The notes beneath the pieces are model-generated. The model saw nothing but the letters and a program-made list of their open reading frames with translations, made no database searches and was not told where the DNA came from. A stretch of 64,000 nucleotides of DNA from Stutzerimonas stutzeri. Its GTDB lineage: Bacteria; Pseudomonadota; Gammaproteobacteria; Pseudomonadales; Pseudomonadaceae. The translations under genes were made by a program, and so were the position numbers. Numbering within the stretch: position 1 is the stretch's first letter; each line of letters begins with the position of its first letter. Shown piece after piece: positions 1 to 9,438 of this stretch. The DNA is taken from positions 4,092,001 through 4,156,000 of the forward strand of contig CP077641.1 in the NCBI GenBank assembly GCA_019056435.1, written 5' to 3'.

Positions 1-565
1 GTCGGCCGCGCTCAAGCGCTATCACGACCTCGGCCACCCGGCGGACCAGGCGCCGCTGTTGCGCTGGGCACTCGAAGACTGCCTGAACAAGGCCGAACAG
101 GCGCTCGCCGACACGCTCGCCAATTTCCCGAACCGCCTGCTCGGCGTTGTGCTGCAGGTATTGGTCTTCCCATTCGGCGCGCGGCACAAGGGGCCGTCTG
201 ACGAATTGGATGCTGAAGTGGCAGCTATCCTGGGTCGTCCCGAAGGCGATCCAGCCCTCGAACAGATCCTCGAAGGCGTGTACCGGCCGGCACGCGGTGA
301 CCAAGCCCTGGTGGCCCTGCGTGACGCCTACGATGCACTGGTCGCTGCGCAACCGCTGCAGAAAAAGCTGCACAAGGCAATCAAGAGCGGCGACGTGAAG
401 CCCGTCGCCGGAGAAAACCCGATCGATGCCGCCGTCGCCGCCGGCGTGCTGGACGGTGCCGAAGCCCAGCAACTGACTGAAGCGGAAGCCGCCAGACGCA
501 AGGTCATCAGCGTCGACGACTTCGCCAAGGAAGACCTCGGCTACCAACCGGATCGGGTGAGGTAA
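1..565 (+). CDS. fadE: Acyl-CoA dehydrogenase FadE, C-terminal part (5' end outside window)
   Basis: The open frame runs from the window edge to the TAA at 563-565. It encodes the C-terminal helical extension of the large FadE-type acyl-CoA dehydrogenases, the DUF1974 region that follows the flavin domain. Family members carry out the first oxidation of fatty-acid beta-oxidation with FAD. Recognisable pieces are the alanine/leucine-rich stretch starting LLRWALEDCLNKAEQAL, the segment ending in VFPFGARHKGPSD, and the tail with VISVDDFAKEDLGYQPD. The catalytic domain lies upstream of the window, so activity cannot be judged. A GCGTGC/GCACGC hairpin follows the stop at 567-585 but has no T-tract. 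Confidence 0.85.
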   Translation, partial: SAALKRYHDLGHPADQAPLLRWALEDCLNKAEQALADTLANFPNRLLGVVLQVLVFPFGARHKGPSDELDAEVAAILGRPEGDPALEQILEGVYRPARGDQALVALRDAYDALVAAQPLQKKLHKAIKSGDVKPVAGENPIDAAVAAGVLDGAEAQQLTEAEAARRKVISVDDFAKEDLGYQPDRVR

Positions 566-931
566 CGCGTGCCCCATCCGCACGCACCAAGCAGAACCCT
601 GCTGTTTTGGCGAAAAAACTCCGGAATAGAACCCCGGAACACCTGCAGACAGAACCGCACCAACCTCCCCCTCACCCCTCCGGGGTGAGGGCCGGGTCCG
701 CGCTGGCTAATCGTCGCAACACCGGTACACCTGCACACTACATTGATAGCTACATCGCGACATCCCGCTGCCCCGGCCTCCAGCCGTGGAAAACCAAGCC
801 CGCACAACCCGCGCCTGGCTTAACCCTCGGTCTCGAAAATCGAACCCCACCCCTACCAACGAGTCAACTAAGCACGCCCTACAACCGCGCCGCACCCTAT
901 AATCGCGCGCCCAACTCGACACAGGTGAACC
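566..931. other. Intergenic region with a REP-like hairpin
   Basis: There is no convincing gene here, although one frame stays open on each strand. The region holds a perfect 10-bp inverted repeat, CCCTCACCCC-TCC-GGGGTGAGGG, at 669-691. This is the short C/T-rich palindrome type often dispersed between pseudomonad genes. It has no T-tract, so it is more likely a REP-type repeat or RNA stabiliser than an intrinsic terminator. Confidence 0.5.
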
Positions 932-1339
932 ATGGCCAACGCATACCACGATCACAACCTGGCACTGCTCGCCCATCTGCGCGGCATCCTCCTCGCCATG
1001 GGCGAATCCGAACAGGTCTCCGAGGAAAGCCATGCCCTTTTCCTAGAGCGCTTCGACGAATTGATCATGAACCTAAAGGACGTGCCGGCCGAACGCCACC
1101 TCGGCCAGGACCTCATCTGCCAGGTCTTTCACCGCTACCCGCAGATTGCCCACCTCGTCCCGCGCGACCTGCTCTGGTTCTTCGGGGGCGATTGCCTGCA
1201 CTTCATGCCAGACGAAGAAATCGAACTCTTCCAGCGCCTGGAAGAACGCCGCTACGAAGCCGAGCAGAACGACGAGCCGTTCGACTGGAACATGGAAAAG
1301 CAATTGCTGACGATGCCTGAGGAAGGCGCGCGGCACTGA
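932..1339 (+). CDS. PA2817-family conserved protein
   Basis: A 135-residue soluble, acidic protein with no signal peptide or membrane segment. Near its middle is an aromatic motif, RDLLWFFGGDCLHFMPDEE, followed by charged helices. I recognise it as the conserved pseudomonad family usually named after PA2817, which from memory also lies next to fadE in P. aeruginosa. Its function is unknown; the company of fadE is only weak evidence for a role in fatty-acid metabolism. The ATG at 932 follows a CACAGGTGA ribosome-binding region. Confidence 0.8.
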   Translation: MANAYHDHNLALLAHLRGILLAMGESEQVSEESHALFLERFDELIMNLKDVPAERHLGQDLICQVFHRYPQIAHLVPRDLLWFFGGDCLHFMPDEEIELFQRLEERRYEAEQNDEPFDWNMEKQLLTMPEEGARH

Positions 1340-1612
1340 TCGGATAGGAGCCGGACTGCAGGGGTGCCGGCAAGGCTTTCCCAGCAGTCCGCCGAAACGC
1401 CCTGCCCCTCGCTGGCAGGATGAACCTGCCGAAAGCCCCGCCATCGGCTGTGCGTGAACCGGAGCGAACCCTGTCCGCACGAGCCAGTAAGGAAGAGCGT
1501 GTGAAACAGGCTTATCCGAAAAAGACAGTCATCGAATACGGCCGGTATTCAGCCGTTTCCACTCGCTGAAAGAAGTAGAAAGAAGCCAGCGCCCCCCAGG
1601 CGAGACCACCGC

Positions 1613-3591
1613 CTAGTCCGTTCGCCCCGCCCGACGCTGCTGGTATATCAGATCGACGATCTCGCCCTCAGGCACATACCCACTGACCACCTCGCGCAGC
1701 AACACGCGCACCTGCGGATAGTCGTCCCGCTCCACTGCCTCCAGCAGCTTCGCCAGAACGCCTCGTAGCGCGTCCCAGGTGAAGTACTCCTCGTCTGCCC
1801 GCATGATCATCGGATGCTCGGTGGGGCTCACGTTGTCGCCGATCAGCAACTCTTCATAAAGCTTCTCACCCGGTCGCAACCCGGTGAACTCAATAGCGAT
1901 GTCGCCATGCGGGCACTTCTCCGAACGCACGCTCAGGCCAGACAGATGAATGAGCTTCTCGGCCAGCTCGGCAATGAGCACCGGCTGGCCCATGTCCAGC
2001 ACGAACACATCGCCGCCCTGCCCCATGGAGCCGGCCTGGATGACCAACTGCGCCGCCTCGGGAATGGTCATGAAATAGCGCGTGATTTTCGGGTGCGTCA
2101 CAGTCACCGGCCCGCCCGCACGGATCTGCGCATAGAAGCGCGGTATCACCGAGCCTGACGAACCAAGCACATTACCGAATCGCACCATGGTGAAACGGGT
2201 CTTGTTGACGTGATGGACCCCGTCTTTGCCGCCGAATAGCACAGGCGCCGGCTCACGACTTAATGCCTGCAACACCATTTCCGCCAAACGCTTGGTGCCA
2301 CCCATGACATTCGTCGGCCGAACCGCCTTGTCGGTAGAAATAAGCACAAAATTGGAGACGCCGGCCTGCATCGCCGCCTGGGCGGTACTAACTGTACCGA
2401 ATACGTTATTCATCACGCCCTCCGCCACATTGTGCTCCACCATCGGCACATGCTTGTAGGCAGCAGCGTGATACACCGTTTGTACGCCCCAGGTTCGCAT
2501 CACATCCAGAAGTCGGTCCATGTTACGGATCGAACCCAAGATTGGCACCAGCCGAGTGGACAGTGCCTCTCTACCGATACGCCGCTCCAGCTCGAGGTGA
2601 ATGCTGTAGAGATTGAACTCGCTGTGTTCGAACAACAACAAGACTGCCGGTTGGCTCGCGATTATCTGTCTGCACAGCTCTGATCCGATCGACCCCCGGC
2701 GCCAGTTACCATCACCACCTGGCTTCTGATGCAGCGTTCGAGCAAGTCTTGGGCCGGAGGCACCGCATCCCGGCCAAGCAAGTCCGCAATGTCCACTTCC
2801 TGAATATCGTCGACCTGGACCTTGCCACTTGCCAGGTCCATGAATCCCGGCACGCTCCTTATATGGAGCGGGTGATACTCAAGCATCTCCAGTATTTCTC
2901 GGCGACGAGCCCGTGTGGCTGACGGGATGGCCAGAAGTATCTCTATTGCACCGGTGTCTTCTACCATTTGGCCGATGTGTTTGGCGGAATACACGTGAAG
3001 GCCGGCAATGGACCGATTGTACAAATTCGGATCGTCGTCGATAAAAGCGACCGGACGCATCACCCGCCCTAGCCGAAGGGCCGCCACCAGCTGGTTTCCT
3101 GCAGCTCCGGCGCCGTAGATTGCGACCTTCGTCAGCCCGGCATCTCGGGTTTTGAATTTGCTCAGCGACGCTGGTGTAAACCAGTTGCCCATGAAGTAGT
3201 GTCGCATCACGAGCCGCAGCCCGCCGATGAGCAAAAGACTCAACCACCAGTAGTTGAATACCATAGAGCGAGGAATAAGTTTTGGCGCATCGGTATACCA
3301 GTAGATGGCAAGCGACAACGATAGCGCTGAAAGTGAGACGGCTTTGACGATGGCCATCAGTGCATCATTACCGAAATAACGCATGACGGCACGATACATG
3401 CCCAAACGAATAAAAAACGGAATCGAAATCACCGGAGCCATGCCGAACAACCAAGCATGGCCGCCAAACGGCTCAGCAAAACTGGCATTACCGAGGCGCA
3501 GATAGAATGCCAGCCAAAGCGCCAACCAGACCAGCACAACGTCAACGGCGACTTGGATCAGACGTTTTTGCCGCCGCGGCAAGCGGACCAA
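1613..3591 (-). pseudogene. wbpM: WbpM-type UDP-HexNAc 4,6-dehydratase (frameshifted)
   Basis: This is the membrane-bound FlaA1/WbpM dehydratase that removes the 4- and 6-oxygen functions of UDP-GlcNAc, giving the precursor of UDP-QuiNAc or FucNAc in O-antigen synthesis. The N-terminal part (2662-3591) has four predicted membrane helices and a CoA-binding-like domain with the GAGAAGNQL motif. The C-terminal part (1613-2641 and upstream) is the short-chain dehydrogenase domain, with the ISTDKAVRPTNVMGGTKR active-site region and RPGEKLYEELL. The two halves are in different frames. The shift lies in the glycine-rich NAD motif at a five-C run on the + strand (2693-2697), and one extra base there restores GGSIGSELCRQ. 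Start is a TTG at 3591. Typical length (about 660 residues) and position as last gene of the locus fit wbpM. The break is probably a sequencing error. Confidence 0.85.
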
Positions 3592-3678
3592 AAGAGCCTA
3601 AGTTTCTCAGCCATCCTAAGCATAAAAAGTTGTGGTCCTCAAAAAGAATGGCACCGCGGAGTTGGGGCGCTAACAGCG

Positions 3679-4230
3679 CTAGCCGACAATACGGTCTCCA
3701 GAGCCTTGACCAGTTAGCGTTTTGATAATGTATTTCACATAAGTTGCTGGGGTAAGGCTCAAGATCATTTTCTGATCCATCTCGGCAAGTAACGCAGGAG
3801 TGGACATGTCCACACCTTGTACTTGCGCCAGTCCGGTAATACCAGGGCGAACGGCGTACACGCCTCTCTTGGCGCGCTCACTGGTCAGCGCTTCCTGACT
3901 GAACAAACCTGGGCGCGGACCAACCAAGCTCATTTCGCCTTTTAGAACGTTCCAAAGCTGAGGGAGTTCATCCAGCTTGGTCCTGCGCAAGAAACTACCA
4001 AATCGCGTTACGGAGGAACTGCTGGCCAAGTGTGTCGGCACCGACGCCGTGCCTTGCGCCATCGTCCGAAACTTTACCAAGGTAAAAGGCTGCTGATGCC
4101 GCCCGACACGCACCTGGCGATATATCGGTGAACCCGTATCAAACATACCAATGATCGCCAGCGCTATAAGCACCGGCGCACCAACAACCAGCCCGAGCAG
4201 CGAAAGCACTATGTCGAACAACCGAATCAC
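3679..4230 (-). CDS. PglC-like phosphoglycosyl transferase (bacterial sugar transferase)
   Basis: A 183-residue member of the bacterial sugar transferase family (PF02397) in its small, monotopic PglC-like form. Such enzymes transfer a phospho-sugar from a UDP-sugar to undecaprenyl phosphate and so start assembly of a lipid-linked glycan at the inner membrane. It has an N-terminal hydrophobic re-entrant helix (residues about 3-28), then LVKFRTM, RTKLDELPQLWNVLKGEMSLVGPRP with the catalytic DE pair, and RPGITGLAQVQG. It starts with GTG at 4230, overlapping the stop of the upstream reductase gene by four bases, so the two are probably translationally coupled. With the neighbouring WbpM and reductase it probably loads a diNAc-type or QuiNAc/FucNAc-type sugar. 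Confidence 0.88.
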   Translation of the reverse strand: MIRLFDIVLSLLGLVVGAPVLIALAIIGMFDTGSPIYRQVRVGRHQQPFTLVKFRTMAQGTASVPTHLASSSSVTRFGSFLRRTKLDELPQLWNVLKGEMSLVGPRPGLFSQEALTSERAKRGVYAVRPGITGLAQVQGVDMSTPALLAEMDQKMILSLTPATYVKYIIKTLTGQGSGDRIVG

Positions 4231-5214
4231 ACGCGGCCTCCCTGGCTTGAGGTAACGAAACAGCGACGGAGGCCTTCTTCAACCGAGTGGCGCGGCTGCC
4301 AGTCGAGTAGCTCGCGCGTCTTGGTGATATCGACTTGGAGCGAGCCCAGCAGGCGATCGGCCAAAGCACGTTTGCCCAGTAGCGTGGCACCGAACCTGAG
4401 AACCCCGACCGGAAGGGGAACCAGCCGCGCGCGCTTGCCCATCGCCATGGCCAGACCACGGACTAGCTCGGGGGTCGACAGATCCTGTCCATCGCCGGCG
4501 AGGAATACCTGATTGGCGGCAGCGGGATGATCAGTGCAACGAACGATCAGATCGACCAGATTGTCGATGCCCACCAGCGAGCGCTTATTCTGGATGGCAC
4601 CGAAGGGAAGCGGAATATCTTTATCAACCAACTTGATCATGCTCCCGAAATTGCCTTTGACGCCCCGTCCATACACAAGCGGAGGGCGGATAATAACGAC
4701 CTCCATGCCGGTTTTGGCGGCCAGCTGCTTCAACCCTTGCTCAGCCTCCAGCTTGGAAAGCCCATATGCATCCTCCGGCGCAGGTAGGTCATCCGCGTGA
4801 AAAGGCTCGCCCAATACTGTCTCCTCACCATTAACCTTGACGGTGCTGATAAAGACAAACCGCTTGACCCCCCGCAGAGGCAGCCAGCTTCGCCAAGTTG
4901 AGCGTGCCAACAACATTTACCGCCCGGAAGGCGGTGAGCGAATCCCCGTCCGACTCGCGCATCACATGGACACGTGCAGCGCAGTGAACGACAGCGGATA
5001 CGTCATCGAGAAGTGCAGAATCGAATGCCCCCTTTGCTAGGTCGCCAAGCTCGACATATCTAACTGCCTCACCGATGGACGCACTGTTAGACCAAACAGA
5101 TTCGCTGATTGGTAGCGTTCGAACTGCAGCAATTGGCCTAAGCTCCATTGCCGCCAAGCGAAGCAGCAAAGCCCGACCAATGAAGCCATTCGCACCCGTT
5201 ACAAGTACGCCCAT
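4227..5214 (-). pseudogene. NAD-dependent sugar-nucleotide epimerase/4-ketoreductase (frameshifted)
   Basis: An extended short-chain dehydrogenase of about 325 residues resembling the WbpV-type UDP-4-keto-sugar reductases. The N-terminal part has the NAD motif TGANGFIGRAL, and the C-terminal part has the catalytic YGLSK (Tyr-x-x-x-Lys) and RPPLVYGRGVKGNFGSM. The halves are in different frames because a six-C run at 4868-4873 has one base too many; removing it gives ...LAASAGVKRFVFIST. The start is the ATG at 5214, overlapping the stop of the preceding glycosyltransferase gene (TGATG). Paired with WbpM it would reduce the 4-keto intermediate, giving the substrate of the adjacent phosphoglycosyl transferase. 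The frameshift is most simply a sequencing error. Confidence 0.8.
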
Positions 5215-6413
5215 CAACCGGCCACCCGGACGAGTTCAAGTACGTCATCCGCCATGGCACCCATGATTCGGCGGCGAGAGAAACGCTCGACGAATTTTGG
5301 GCGCGCCTTTGGCTCCAGGCTCAATTTTTCCATTGCGGCAATTGCACCCTCGAGGTCACAGGGCGCAAACACCTCTGCGTTTGTAACTTCAGTCCGGACA
5401 AAGTCCGCTGCAAAGCCGGCAACGCCCGCCAATACGGGCTTACCGGTCGCCGCGTACTCAAACAGCTTGGACGGCAATACCCGCCGAAATGCGCTGAAAT
5501 CGTTCAAATGTAGAAAAAGCATGTCCGCCTGTTCATACATCTCTAGCAACCGCTCGCGCTGGACTGGCGGGATCAACTCCACGTTGTTCAGATCGTACCC
5601 GGCCACAGCATCTCGCAGCGCCTGCAAGCGCCCCCCGGCACCGACGATACAAAAATGCACCCGCGCGCCCAGCCGTTGCGCGAGCGCCGGGACGATCAGA
5701 TGCAGCCCCTGCCCGTCCCCGATGTTGCCGGCATAGAGAATACGCAGCGGCTTTCCGGGAGCTTTAACGGCAGGCTCGGTCACGGGGAAGTCGAGAAAAT
5801 CATCGTCCACTCCATTCGAATACAAAGAGAACCGTTGCTCGGGATACCTGGGCTGGAAATAGCCCAGGAAGCCAGCCGTAACCAGATTCACCTTTTCGGC
5901 CTGTCCGATGGCCCAACGCTCAAGTGCAGCAAAGGCAAACGACAAAGGCTTCCCAAGCGGAGCGGTAAACAACTCCCTCAAGTTCTCAACGAATATGTCG
6001 CGGATGTCCAGATACAACCGCGCCCGCTGGCGACGAGCGATCCAGCTTCCCAACACGGCCGTCATCAACCTCGATGAGGTCGCCACCACAACATCGTAGT
6101 CACCTCCCCCAGCAATTCGATTGGCCTGCACAGCAAAAGCGGCGAACGCCTTTGCCTGATCGACAAACCCGCTCTTATGCACTGGCAGCTGGATACGCCG
6201 GATGCGTACGCAGCCTTGCTCCTCGACCGCGAGCGCCTCACTGGCGTGGGAGTGGTAGCGGTTGGGCTGTGTGGTCAGCACGTCAATATCTATCTCCCCG
6301 GCCGCCTTCTCGCATAGGGCATCAACCAATGCCTTGGCGCGAAAAGAGCCAGCGGAGAGATCAGGAGGATAGAAAAAGCTAAGCAGCAGAATTCGTTTAC
6401 ACATGAGGAGCAC
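5214..6413 (-). CDS. GT4-family glycosyltransferase (WbuB-like)
   Basis: A GT-B fold glycosyltransferase of up to 399 residues. The N-terminal acceptor domain starts with ILLLSFFYPPDLSAGSFRA. The C-terminal donor domain contains LRILYAGNIGDGQGLHLIV and the E-x7-E type region LPSKLFEYAATGKPVLAG. It has no signal peptide and would act at the cytoplasmic face of the inner membrane, adding a sugar to the lipid-linked repeat unit. Donor and linkage cannot be read from sequence. The start may be GTG 6413 or, better, ATG 6404. It sits four bases after the upstream glycosyltransferase gene, within the same operon. Confidence 0.85.
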   Translation of the reverse strand: MLLMCKRILLLSFFYPPDLSAGSFRAKALVDALCEKAAGEIDIDVLTTQPNRYHSHASEALAVEEQGCVRIRRIQLPVHKSGFVDQAKAFAAFAVQANRIAGGGDYDVVVATSSRLMTAVLGSWIARRQRARLYLDIRDIFVENLRELFTAPLGKPLSFAFAALERWAIGQAEKVNLVTAGFLGYFQPRYPEQRFSLYSNGVDDDFLDFPVTEPAVKAPGKPLRILYAGNIGDGQGLHLIVPALAQRLGARVHFCIVGAGGRLQALRDAVAGYDLNNVELIPPVQRERLLEMYEQADMLFLHLNDFSAFRRVLPSKLFEYAATGKPVLAGVAGFAADFVRTEVTNAEVFAPCDLEGAIAAMEKLSLEPKARPKFVERFSRRRIMGAMADDVLELVRVAG

Positions 6414-6416
6414 AGA

Positions 6417-7628
6417 TCAGGTCGAGGCGCGATTGGACAACACCCGTTCGTACAATGCGAGCAGTTCATGCTCCTGGCTTTCCCAGTTAAGAACGCTTGC
6501 TGCCTTCCGAGACTGGGAGGCGTAGTACTGGCGCTTGCCCTCATCGCCCACTAGGTCGCGTAACGCCGCAGCCAGCGCCACGCTATCGCCTTCAGGCACG
6601 AGTACACCCAGGTCATGCGCTCTTACAACACGACGTATCTCAGGCAGATCGGACGCCACAACCGGCAGGCCCGCCTGAACATACTCGAATAGTTTGTTGG
6701 AGTCGGTTGTGTAGTGATTTAGACAGGTGTTCTCGATGGGCTGGACGCCGATGTCTGCCGAAGCCGTATAGCTTGGTAGCTCAGCAAGCGCCACGGTCGG
6801 AATGAAACGAACCCGCTGCTCCAACTGCAGCTCTTCAACGATGCGGCGCAAACTGCCATCGAGCCTCCCGCCGCCAATGAACACGAAGTAGGCATTCGGA
6901 ACATCAGCGCCGACGCGAGCAAGACGCTCCAGACCTCTCCCCTGCTGCACACCGCCCTGATAAAGAATGATTGGCCAGGGCTGCTCTAGCTCAAGCTCCG
7001 CACGAATCCGATCGGACCGCATCGCCTGCTGTTCCCTCGGCCGATTCTGCAACACTACTGGCCGCGCGATGCCATAAGCGCGCGCGAAATACTTGGCCCG
7101 CGCCTCGGTAGTGGTAATGGTGCCTTGCACAAGCGGCATCAAGGTACGCTCGATCCAACCCACCAGCTTACGTACCCTGGAATATCCCTCGCGACTGGTA
7201 CTGATTTCGTGGGCGTCGTACACCACCTGAGCGCCCGACAGCTTTGCAGCAAGCCAGGCCGTGGGCAGGGTATTCACATCATGAGCATGGACAACATCTG
7301 CACGCTGTTTGGCAATCATCCAGAGCAACATCAGATGAGCCCAAACGCGACTCAAAACCAGCATGGCCAAGCCGATCGCGCCCCGCTGGGCCGGCGCTCC
7401 CACGTTAGCTGAGCCTCGTCGTGATGCGTGAATCCGCCAGAGCGGGTGCCGAGGAACACGGATGACCGCAACACCATTGGAAACCCGCTCCCGTAGTTGG
7501 GTTAAACCAGGACTGTGCACAGCGAAAACGGTGACGCGATGCCCCGCTGCTGTAAGGCTCTCCGCCTCTTTCAGAACCCGTGCGTCGTTCCGGAAGTCAT
7601 TCCATACCACCATGGCTATATCAGCCAC
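6417..7628 (-). CDS. GT4-family glycosyltransferase
   Basis: A GT-B glycosyltransferase of about 403 residues. The N-terminal domain begins with IAMVVWNDFRNDARVLKEA and has the acceptor-side motif VVHAHDVNTLPTAWLAAKL. The C-terminal nucleotide-sugar domain has PIILYQGGVQQGRGLERL and SNKLFEYVQAGLPVVASDLPE, typical of family GT4. I chose the GTG at 7628: it follows GGAGGCGAT and overlaps the end of the upstream membrane-protein gene, whereas the longer frame would begin well inside that gene. It probably adds one residue of the O-unit; its specificity is unknown. Confidence 0.85.
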   Translation of the reverse strand: MADIAMVVWNDFRNDARVLKEAESLTAAGHRVTVFAVHSPGLTQLRERVSNGVAVIRVPRHPLWRIHASRRGSANVGAPAQRGAIGLAMLVLSRVWAHLMLLWMIAKQRADVVHAHDVNTLPTAWLAAKLSGAQVVYDAHEISTSREGYSRVRKLVGWIERTLMPLVQGTITTTEARAKYFARAYGIARPVVLQNRPREQQAMRSDRIRAELELEQPWPIILYQGGVQQGRGLERLARVGADVPNAYFVFIGGGRLDGSLRRIVEELQLEQRVRFIPTVALAELPSYTASADIGVQPIENTCLNHYTTDSNKLFEYVQAGLPVVASDLPEIRRVVRAHDLGVLVPEGDSVALAAALRDLVGDEGKRQYYASQSRKAASVLNWESQEHELLALYERVLSNRAST

Positions 7629-9438
7629 ATCGCCTCCAATCTTCCGCAACGTAAATAGGACAGTCAGCGCGAAAGGGTACCCCAAGCGCCGCACCACGAA
7701 TGAGATAAACGCCGGGATTCACGCTTGCAGCCGAGTTAATATAGGGGGACATCAGCAGGTAAGCGTCGCCGTAGCGTCCCCTTTGGATGCGCACTTCTAG
7801 CTCAGTGAACAGTGCAGACAATTGAACCTGAGAAACAGTCACAGATTTACAACCTGGCCGCTTGATCTTCACTCGACCCAACAGGTCTTCAACATCCTGC
7901 ACCCTATCGTCTGCGTAAGGCCATCGCGAACCAAGCGGCTCTAGATCCCAGCGTGACCAGTGGGATAAAACACACTGCCCGTCCGGCCCCTTCCAGAGCA
8001 TCCCCGGCCGTATATCAGGAAGACTCAGGGCCAACGGAAGAGCTTTCAACTCCTTCTCGATGACCGGAAGAGCATCTATCAAGCGCTCAACCAACTCCCC
8101 ATCCACTTTGGCGTCCAGCAGGTACTGAACACGCAGAATCATGCTGTCATGCAAACGCTGCCAAACAAGTGGACGAGTCCTGATGTAAGCAGCAGCCAAG
8201 CCCTCAGATGGCATGCATTCCGACAAGCTAGCACGGAAATCAGGTAGTACCCTGGATGTCTCCGCTTTTCCGCATGGGGAATAACCAGTCGCGTCGAAAA
8301 CGTGGCAGTGCAATTCTTCAACAACCGTTACAGACACAAGTGGAAGAGTCGGTAGGCTGTGCTCCCCTGTGAGCAGCGTCGCTTCATGCTTGGCCCAAGC
8401 ATTTCTGTTAGCGTTGAACAACTTGATCAGAAATGTCTTCTGGAAAAATTCGGCCTGCCCAGATGCTAGAAAACAGTACACATCGGGCACCCCGATATCG
8501 CACCACTCCATACGAATATTCTGAACCGGACGGCCTGCAACTTCCTGAACCAACGCCTGTAGCCAAGCTTTTCGAGCGTTTGGCTCTAGCAGGCTCCAAA
8601 TGCTTCTCTGCTCGCTTTTTATCTGAGGATGAAATACTTGACCGTGAAAAAACAACGCGGACAACTGCGCTTTTTGACTGTAGAGACCATGAATATCTCC
8701 TATCACCCCGGACGTCCGTCCGTACAGCTGCCTAGCTAAAATAAGCGACACGACGGATATCAATAATCCAGGCGCCTCACCAATCAGATGATCGAATACG
8801 ATAAAGCCAAATGCGACCAGAAAACCGACACTGCCAAATACCTTGTGCAGTGTACCCAATGAGCGAGAAAATCTATCCGCTAAAGACGAGAAAACCGATA
8901 AACAAACGACGACCGATACAAAACCAAGCACCATATATAAAACAATCACCAGCGCCAGCTTGGAATAGAAAAGCAACATCCCGACAAGGCAGATAGACAC
9001 AAAGCAGACGCCGGCGAGGCTCTGTGTATACCGTTGATATCCCTTGGAGGCAATCTCGTCCTGATTGTCAAATAAAGCCATCTTCTTGCTTTTCAAAAGC
9101 AAGCGTCCGCTTGCTGCCACTGAGTTGATCTCAACCAACTTTCCGGAAAGCAGGTGCAGCAAATAGAAAACAACAGACGCCGCACTTAAAGTAACTATAA
9201 GCCAGTCCCGCCCCCACTCCTGCAGAAAACTAGGGAAATAATTTGGTACGTGATCACTCCCCAACAACAGCACTACCTTGAGTGGCAATAGAAAACCGAC
9301 AAGAAGAAATAACTGAGATAAAACAGTTGCGACGATAGAGCCCAAGGTAAAGCAAGGCACCACTCTAAACAGCTTACCGCCGAGAGATACCGACCAGCGA
9401 ACTGCCCGCGCAACACCGTATAAAACGTTAAGCTTCAT
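7621..9438 (-). CDS. Novel membrane protein: ABC-exporter-like membrane domain plus kinase-like domain
   Basis: A 605-residue protein I cannot assign to a named family. Residues about 30-240 form six hydrophobic helices, with connecting segments reminiscent of the membrane domain of ABC exporters: an amphipathic region after helix 2, then the LISVVSLILARQLYG helix and a charged helix. No ATP-binding cassette follows. The soluble C-terminal half resembles the aminoglycoside-phosphotransferase/protein-kinase fold. K339 in FLIKLF and E352 in HEATLL fit the ATP-binding Lys/Glu pair, and LPDIRPGMLWKG (D475) fits the catalytic loop. The position of the metal-binding Asp of 'IDW' is H493 (LSHWSRWD), so it may be a pseudokinase. 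It lies between a GT28-like and a GT4 gene, overlapping both. With no Wzx or ABC exporter in the locus, a role in glycan export or its control is possible, but this is inference. Confidence 0.6.
   Translation of the reverse strand: MKLNVLYGVARAVRWSVSLGGKLFRVVPCFTLGSIVATVLSQLFLLVGFLLPLKVVLLLGSDHVPNYFPSFLQEWGRDWLIVTLSAASVVFYLLHLLSGKLVEINSVAASGRLLLKSKKMALFDNQDEIASKGYQRYTQSLAGVCFVSICLVGMLLFYSKLALVIVLYMVLGFVSVVVCLSVFSSLADRFSRSLGTLHKVFGSVGFLVAFGFIVFDHLIGEAPGLLISVVSLILARQLYGRTSGVIGDIHGLYSQKAQLSALFFHGQVFHPQIKSEQRSIWSLLEPNARKAWLQALVQEVAGRPVQNIRMEWCDIGVPDVYCFLASGQAEFFQKTFLIKLFNANRNAWAKHEATLLTGEHSLPTLPLVSVTVVEELHCHVFDATGYSPCGKAETSRVLPDFRASLSECMPSEGLAAAYIRTRPLVWQRLHDSMILRVQYLLDAKVDGELVERLIDALPVIEKELKALPLALSLPDIRPGMLWKGPDGQCVLSHWSRWDLEPLGSRWPYADDRVQDVEDLLGRVKIKRPGCKSVTVSQVQLSALFTELEVRIQRGRYGDAYLLMSPYINSAASVNPGVYLIRGAALGVPFRADCPIYVAEDWRRCG

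Noticed and set aside
607-1320. A 237-codon frame on the + strand upstream of and overlapping the PA2817-like gene
   Set aside because: It is proline/arginine-rich frame noise typical of high-GC DNA and overlaps the well-supported gene at 932-1339.
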